Shown here in pieces: positions 62,871 to 64,000 of a stretch of DNA of 64,000 nucleotides. Made by a program: the position numbers and the translations under genes. Below the pieces are notes generated by a model. That model was not told the DNA's origin and ran no database searches. It was given only the letters and a program-made list of their open reading frames with translations. Each line of letters starts with the position of its first letter. Within the stretch, counting starts at the first letter, position 1. Location: NCBI RefSeq assembly GCF_014652855.1, contig NZ_BMZP01000003.1, positions 290,849 to 354,848 of the forward strand. The letters run 5' to 3'. This stretch comes from Novosphingobium pokkalii. Lineage in GTDB: Bacteria > Pseudomonadota > Alphaproteobacteria > Sphingomonadales > Sphingomonadaceae.

Positions 62871-63944
62871 ATGACCCTGATGCCGCGTCCCCGTCTCTGG
62901 TCCATCCGCGGCCTGCAATCGTGCAGCCCAGCCGTGCGCCATGGCGTGGCCGTGGCGCTGTTTTGTGCCGCTTTCGGCATTCGCTGGACGGCCGACGCGC
63001 TGTTCCCACCGGGTTTTCCGTTCCTGACGTTCTTCCCGGCGGTGATCGTCGCCACATTCGTGGCCGGGCGCGGCCCCGGTATCGTTTGCGCGGTGCTGAG
63101 TGGACTGGCGGCTTGGTACTTCTTCGTGCCCCCGGTGTTCAGCTTCGTCGTGACACCGCAAGTGGCAACGGCCATGCTGTTCTACAGCGGCGTCGTGGCG
63201 GTCGACATCTTTCTGATCGACGGACTGACCCGCCGCCAACGCCAGTTGGAAGAGAACGAGGCGCGCCTCGCCGAGATGGCGGCGCACCAGGCGCTATTGT
63301 TCAAGGAATTGCAGCACCGCGTTGCCAACAACCTGGCGTCGGTGGCTTCCATGCTGCGCCTGCAACGCCGCCAGATCGAGCGTGACCCGGCCCTTGCGCT
63401 GCCGCTGATCGACCGCGCCGACCAGCGCATCGAGATGATGGGCCGGGTGCATCGCCAGCTCTACGATCCCGCCGCCCAGTCCAGGCCGATCCGCGAGATT
63501 TTGAGCCATGCAGTGGATCTGGCCCGCGAAATGGCCGATGCAGATGCGGTGGACGTGCGCGTCATCGCCGATGATGTGCGCCTTGACGTAGGTCGCCTGC
63601 TGCCGCTGGTGCTGCTGCTGACCGAACTGCTGGCCAACAGCTTCAAGCACGCCTTTGCCCCGGGCGAGCGCGGCCGCATCGATGTGCGGCTGGAACAGGC
63701 CGAAAACGACATGCTGTGCCTGACCGTGGCGGACAACGGCAAGGGCCTGCCTGCGTCCGACACGCAACCGGCCATTGCGGGCCTGCCCCGCTCGCGGCGC
63801 GGGTTGGGCACGGCGATCATTGCCGGGCTGGTGGCGCAACTGGGCGGCACGCACCGCGTGCGCAGCGGTGCCCAGAACCCCGGCAGCGCGCGCGGCGTGA
63901 CCACCGTGGTGGCCTTTCCCGCAACGCACGCCGCCGGGGCCTAG
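62871..63944 (+). CDS. Membrane histidine kinase with DUF4118 sensor and HisKA_2-type domain
   Basis: A 357-residue sensor kinase. The N-terminal 120 residues hold about four helices of the DUF4118 type (KdpD-like membrane sensor), with PPGFPFLTFFPAVIVATFVAGRGPG as a family segment. A short coiled coil precedes the H-box LFKELQHRVANNLASVASML (His149). The ATPase domain has LLTELLANSFKHAF and VADNGKGLP. HisKA_2 kinases in sphingomonads often feed the general stress regulator PhyR; this is inference. The gene is divergent from the LOV kinase. Confidence 0.88.
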   Translation: MTLMPRPRLWSIRGLQSCSPAVRHGVAVALFCAAFGIRWTADALFPPGFPFLTFFPAVIVATFVAGRGPGIVCAVLSGLAAWYFFVPPVFSFVVTPQVATAMLFYSGVVAVDIFLIDGLTRRQRQLEENEARLAEMAAHQALLFKELQHRVANNLASVASMLRLQRRQIERDPALALPLIDRADQRIEMMGRVHRQLYDPAAQSRPIREILSHAVDLAREMADADAVDVRVIADDVRLDVGRLLPLVLLLTELLANSFKHAFAPGERGRIDVRLEQAENDMLCLTVADNGKGLPASDTQPAIAGLPRSRRGLGTAIIAGLVAQLGGTHRVRSGAQNPGSARGVTTVVAFPATHAAGA

Positions 63945-64000
63945 CACTACTTTGGCAGATTATGCATTGGCGGGTCGCTGGGGCGGCATCCGCAGTGCGG

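Noticed and set aside
1..64000. CRISPR arrays, tRNA or rRNA genes, insertion sequences and prophage genes
   Set aside because: No regularly spaced repeats, cloverleaf-like sequences, transposase or phage proteins were seen on either strand.
63945..64000. End of a minus-strand gene at the right edge
   Set aside because: A short open frame ends in TAG near 63954, but only about 17 codons are visible and no family can be recognised.

Overview
The window is high-GC DNA from an alphaproteobacterium, most likely a sphingomonad (Novosphingobium or a close relative). This assignment is inferred from protein style, a complete 14-gene nuo operon, an exosortase A (XrtA) exopolysaccharide locus, a LOV/HWE histidine kinase with a single-domain response regulator, and polypyrimidine palindromic repeats. 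I found no tRNA, rRNA, CRISPR array, prophage or insertion sequence.

Layout. (1) 1-15.6 kb, minus strand: nuoABCDEFGHIJKLMN (respiratory complex I) followed by birA, which is cut by the window edge. Genes overlap or nearly touch throughout. Two small non-complex-I genes sit between nuoD and nuoE. (2) 15.8-29 kb: housekeeping genes in mixed orientation: prepilin peptidase, thiolase, SH3 protein, 2-hydroxyacid dehydrogenase, ammonium transporter, nitronate monooxygenase-like flavoprotein, prfB, a peroxiredoxin, PBP1A and a cell-wall amidase. (3) 29-38.3 kb: rne with a long leader, a GbsR/MarR-type regulator with a membrane SRPBCC protein and shared operators, an S9 peptidase, sdhB and zapE. (4) 38.3-41 kb: a possible tiny transcription unit with two micro-ORFs, then a CHASE2-EAL protein. 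(5) 41-60 kb: the XrtA locus. A minus-strand run holds export protein, chain-length protein, tyrosine autokinase, outer-membrane protein, secretion-type ATPase, deacetylase, FemAB protein, glycosyltransferase, exosortase and amidotransferase. PLP decarboxylase and acyl-CoA ligase lie upstream, and a divergent plus-strand set holds GNAT, acyl carrier protein and two hydrolases. (6) 60-64 kb: trxB, then a LOV kinase/response-regulator pair facing away from a DUF4118 HisKA_2-type kinase.

How parts work together. The nuo genes encode proton-pumping NADH:quinone oxidoreductase. The XrtA cluster encodes synthesis, chain-length control, modification and export of an exopolysaccharide plus the sorting protease for PEP-CTERM proteins, although no PEP-CTERM substrate lies in the window. 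The LOV kinase and its partner resemble the LovK-LovR light/general-stress input of Erythrobacter and Caulobacter. The observations I rate highest are the regulator/SRPBCC module, whose palindromic operator overlaps a likely leaderless start and recurs upstream of the target gene, and the micro-ORF transcription unit at 38.3-38.5 kb.
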